Shown here: positions 25,822-27,965 of the stretch, one piece after another
Position numbering within the stretch: position 1 is the stretch's first letter
Layout: each line of letters begins with the position of its first letter
The notes under the pieces: generated by a model
Told to the model about the DNA's origin: nothing
Databases searched by the model: none
The model's input: the letters and a program-made list of their open reading frames with translations, nothing else
Source: Acidobacteriota bacterium
GTDB taxonomy: Bacteria > Acidobacteriota > Terriglobia > Terriglobales > Acidobacteriaceae
Length of the DNA: 27,965 nucleotides
Assembly (NCBI GenBank): GCA_021846065.1
Contig: JAJZCP010000001.1
Location: forward strand, 1 to 27,965
Direction of reading: 5' to 3'
Made by a program: the position numbers and the translations under genes

Positions 25822-26745
25822 ATGACAGTACGATTTGCCGGGCTGGAGCTGGTCAGCCCGGTCATCGCCGCCAGCGGAACCTTCGGCTACGGCATCGAGT
25901 TTGAAGAGATCGTGGCGCTGGAAAAGATCGGCGCATTCGTCACCAAGGGGCTTTCCCTTGAGCCAATGGCTGGCAACAAACCGCCGCGCATGGTGCCCAC
26001 CGCCGCCGGTATGCTCAACGCCATCGGCCTGCAAAACATCGGCGTCGAAGCCTTCCTCGAAACCAAGCTACCCGCGCTGCGCCGCTACCCGGCTTGCACG
26101 GTCATCGTCAACGTCTTCGGCTATCAGGTGAACGACTACCTCGCCGTCGTCGAGCGGCTCAACGGTGCCGACGGCATCGCCGCCTACGAACTCAACGTGA
26201 GCTGCCCGAACGTCCACGAAGGCGGCATGACCTTCGGCGCCGACCCCGGCGCCCTCGAGTATCTGGTGGCCCGCGTCAAAGCCATCGCCAACCGCCCTCT
26301 GATCGTCAAGCTCAGCCCAAACGTCACCTCCATCGCACAGATGGCTCGCATCGCCGAACGCGCCGGCGCCGATGCTCTCTCCCTGGTCAACACCTTCCTG
26401 GCCATGAGCATTGATCCGGAGACGCGTCAGCCGCTGCTGGCCAACATCACCGGTGGACTCTCCGGTCCCGGCATCAAGCCCATCGCCGTGCGCATGGTCT
26501 GGGAGGTCGCGCAGGCCGTCTCCATCCCGATTCTTGGCATGGGCGGCATCGTCACTGCCGAGGACGCCGTCGAGTTCCTGCTTGCCGGAGCCACCGCTGT
26601 TCAGGTCGGCACCGCCAGCTACGCCGATCCGCGCGCCGTCGAAAGGCTGTCCAAGGAACTCGAGCGCTGGTGCCGCAGCCATCAAGTCAGCGAAGTGAGC
26701 AGCCTGACCGGAGGCATGAAGCCGCCAAGCTCCAAGACCTCATAA
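25822..26745 (+). CDS. pyrD: Dihydroorotate dehydrogenase, class 1B-type catalytic subunit (307 aa)
   Basis: FMN enzyme of UMP synthesis that oxidises dihydroorotate to orotate. Class 1 is shown by the catalytic cysteine Cys128 in ELNVSCPNVHEGG (class 2 has serine). FMN and substrate residues include Lys42 in VTKGLS, Asn-containing GMLNAIGLQN (63-72), Lys163 in VKLSPN, and the phosphate-binding LGMGGIV and AVQVGTA segments near the end. Class 1B enzymes use a PyrK ferredoxin-reductase partner; pyrK is not adjacent here. The chosen start is the ATG at 25822. A TTG 12 nt upstream is possible. Neither has a good ribosome site. The gene ends 66 bp from the converging zinc-finger gene. Confidence 0.95.
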   Translation: MTVRFAGLELVSPVIAASGTFGYGIEFEEIVALEKIGAFVTKGLSLEPMAGNKPPRMVPTAAGMLNAIGLQNIGVEAFLETKLPALRRYPACTVIVNVFGYQVNDYLAVVERLNGADGIAAYELNVSCPNVHEGGMTFGADPGALEYLVARVKAIANRPLIVKLSPNVTSIAQMARIAERAGADALSLVNTFLAMSIDPETRQPLLANITGGLSGPGIKPIAVRMVWEVAQAVSIPILGMGGIVTAEDAVEFLLAGATAVQVGTASYADPRAVERLSKELERWCRSHQVSEVSSLTGGMKPPSSKTS

Positions 26746-26811
26746 AATCTACCGAGAGATTTCGTCCGCACGGAATTCAGAATTGGGGCACTACCCGGAA
26801 TCAGGCCTCGG

Positions 26812-27276
26812 TTAAGAACGCGAGCGCAGGGAGCGGATCGACTCCGGCAGTCGCGCCTCCAGCGTCCGCGCACGATCCCGCGCCATGCCGCCCAGATATG
26901 TCGGAGCCGGGGTCGTCGTCATCACCAGCACGAACGCGATCAGCGAAAACACCAGCCCCGCCACAGCCGCAGAGACCAGCATCTGATACATCGAAACCAC
27001 TTCCAGGTGCAGGATGTTGAACGCAACGTGTTCCAGAAACTTCACCCTCTGTAGAACGGCAAGCGCAAACAGAAACGACAGCATCGAAAGCGCAGTCAGC
27101 ACGGCCAGCGTGCCATCCAGCGTCCGATGAAACTTGAGCCGCCCGCGACAGTGCGCACACTCGATGAAATGTTGCTCATAATCCCGGCGCATCTCCGGGG
27201 AGATCGCAGATATATCGTATCGCCAACTGCGCAGAATTGCGCCCACCACCCTGTCCGTACAACCGCTTCCTGCCAT
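26812..27276 (-). CDS. Putative zinc-finger (ZAS-like) two-helix membrane protein (154 aa)
   Basis: Possible anti-sigma-like or sensor protein of the inner membrane. A cytoplasmic N-terminal segment carries H-x3-C-x2-C (His36, Cys40, Cys43 in QHFIECAHCRGRLKFH), the core of the zinc-finger anti-sigma (zf-HC2) motif, and His50 is a further candidate ligand. Two hydrophobic segments follow (about 56-76 and 97-120). The arginine-rich tail (131-154) should return to the cytoplasm. Classical anti-sigma factors are encoded next to an ECF sigma factor; none is present on either side, so the regulatory role is unproven. The start is the ATG at 27276 with a weak AAAGA upstream. A longer in-frame start at 27369 would add 31 unconvincing residues. 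Confidence 0.75.
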   Translation of the reverse strand: MAGSGCTDRVVGAILRSWRYDISAISPEMRRDYEQHFIECAHCRGRLKFHRTLDGTLAVLTALSMLSFLFALAVLQRVKFLEHVAFNILHLEVVSMYQMLVSAAVAGLVFSLIAFVLVMTTTPAPTYLGGMARDRARTLEARLPESIRSLRSRS

Positions 27277-27481
27277 ATTCTTTAGACTCGCTTTGCCATG
27301 GAATGGGTTCGGAAAGATGCGTGTGGTTGATTCGCTCGCCAACGGGTCCGAGCCGGAAGTACACCACACTTAACACCATAGTAACCGATTTTTAGTCTCT
27401 CTGCCTCAGATTTTGACCTTTCGACCACCCATTCCCAGGTTGCCGCACACGCGATTCTGGCTTTCCGTTTCGGATGCTGGC

Positions 27482-27965
27482 TCACTTCCACCAGGAATAA
27501 CCGGCGGAGAACTGGAGGCTGATGGCACCGGGGTTGGTGTCGCCGAGGCCCGCGTTGGAGATGAGAATCGCTTTCAGGCCGAGGTCGAGCGTCTGATGCG
27601 GGCGAATGCGAGTGTTGAGGCCAAAGCCGACTTGCGGCGTAAAGTTGATGACGCTGGTATCTCCAGCATATGGAAATTTGTGGTTGGTCCAGAGCAGACC
27701 TCCTCCCACTTGCGCCCAGGGCAGGATGCGGGTGTCGGAATGACGCTGGAAGTTCCAGCGGATGAGGAATGGCGTAACCGAAGCGCCGTGCATGTCGATT
27801 GGGCCGTAGCCGGGTTGTGTTTCGGTGCCGTTTTGCAATTTGTCAATGAAAACCAAATTTTGTTTCGGATATCTTGCCAGCCAGAATGGCATGATTTCGA
27901 GCATGGCTTCCGCGCGGCCACGCAGCGGGCCAGGGCCGTGCAACGCGGAAAGCATGCGCCCACCG
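27482..27965 (-). CDS. PagL-like outer-membrane beta-barrel (acyloxyacyl-hydrolase family), 5' end missing
   Basis: C-terminal 160 residues of an 8-strand barrel related to lipid A 3-O-deacylase PagL. Supporting segments are GPLRGRAEAMLEIMPFW near the visible N terminus, alternating beta strands such as LPWAQVGGGLLWTN, NFTPQVGFGLNTR, and SNAGLGDTNPGAISLQFSAGYSWW at the end, with the aromatic terminus typical of outer-membrane proteins. The PagL active site is H-x-S with a Glu about 12 residues later. Here the His position reads Leu (ILISNAG) and the Glu position reads Ile (GAISL), so deacylase activity is doubtful. The frame is open past the window edge with no stop, so the start and signal peptide lie outside. 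Confidence 0.82.
   Translation of the reverse strand, partial: GGRMLSALHGPGPLRGRAEAMLEIMPFWLARYPKQNLVFIDKLQNGTETQPGYGPIDMHGASVTPFLIRWNFQRHSDTRILPWAQVGGGLLWTNHKFPYAGDTSVINFTPQVGFGLNTRIRPHQTLDLGLKAILISNAGLGDTNPGAISLQFSAGYSWWK

Noticed and set aside
26745..26762. 6-bp inverted repeat (aaatct/agattt) just after pyrD, as a terminator.
   Set aside because: Short and AT-only at the ends, with no T-run, so it could easily be chance.
1..27965. CRISPR arrays, transposases, integrases, phage genes, toxin-antitoxin pairs, tRNA or rRNA genes.
   Set aside because: None was visible on either strand; gene content and base composition are uniform, which argues against a genomic island.

Overview
This looks like an ordinary chromosomal segment of a GC-rich (roughly 60% GC by eye), Gram-negative-type bacterium. 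The gene style, the secreted M1 peptidase, the PagL-type barrel, the PafA-type phosphatase and the small-protein set suggest an acidobacterium (Terriglobia/Acidobacteriaceae). That placement is an inference from overall resemblance, because no rRNA gene is present. The window holds 22 protein genes on both strands. Two of them run off the ends. I saw no tRNA, rRNA, CRISPR array, insertion sequence, integrase or phage gene. No gene-free stretch exceeds about 270 bases.

Layout. 1-599 (-): N-terminal half of an acyl-CoA dehydrogenase. 849-3461 (+): secreted M1 aminopeptidase. 3490-6682 (-): hisS and aspS, an overlapping aminoacyl-tRNA synthetase pair. 6827-8311 (+): exported two-repeat protein of unknown function, overlapping tail-to-tail with the next gene. 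8283-11086 (-): guaA followed 2 nt later by a glycosyltransferase. 11184-12353 (+) and 12423-14018 (-): two exported alpha/beta-hydrolases that converge on a terminator. 14286-16793 (+): amidohydrolase and comM, followed by a 69-residue membrane peptide gene (16946-17155, +). 17169-17765 (-): stand-alone NAD-binding domain. 17837-19428 (-): mntH plus a 72-codon gene. 19494-21077 (-) malQ and 21239-23197 (-) ppiD, separated by a very strong hairpin. 23330-26745 (+): WcaF-like acyltransferase, PafA-like phosphatase and pyrD. 26812-27276 (-): zinc-finger membrane protein. 27482-27965 (-): PagL-like outer-membrane barrel, 5' end outside the window.

Function. The core is housekeeping: translation (hisS, aspS), GMP and UMP synthesis (guaA, pyrD), alpha-glucan metabolism (malQ), Mn/Fe uptake (mntH), envelope folding (ppiD) and DNA processing in transformation (comM). 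The rest is largely envelope or secreted: a peptidase, two esterase-like hydrolases, a phosphatase, a glycosyltransferase, an acyltransferase and a beta-barrel. This suits a heterotroph that digests polymers outside the cytoplasm.

I did not find a convincing new defence system or mobile system. The most unusual items are small: a PagL-fold protein whose catalytic His and Glu appear replaced, a free-standing 3-hydroxyacyl-CoA dehydrogenase NAD domain without catalytic motif, a duplicated-domain exported protein, two small unannotated-looking genes, a strand-asymmetric 17-bp hairpin, and an AspRS carrying the His associated with non-discriminating enzymes.
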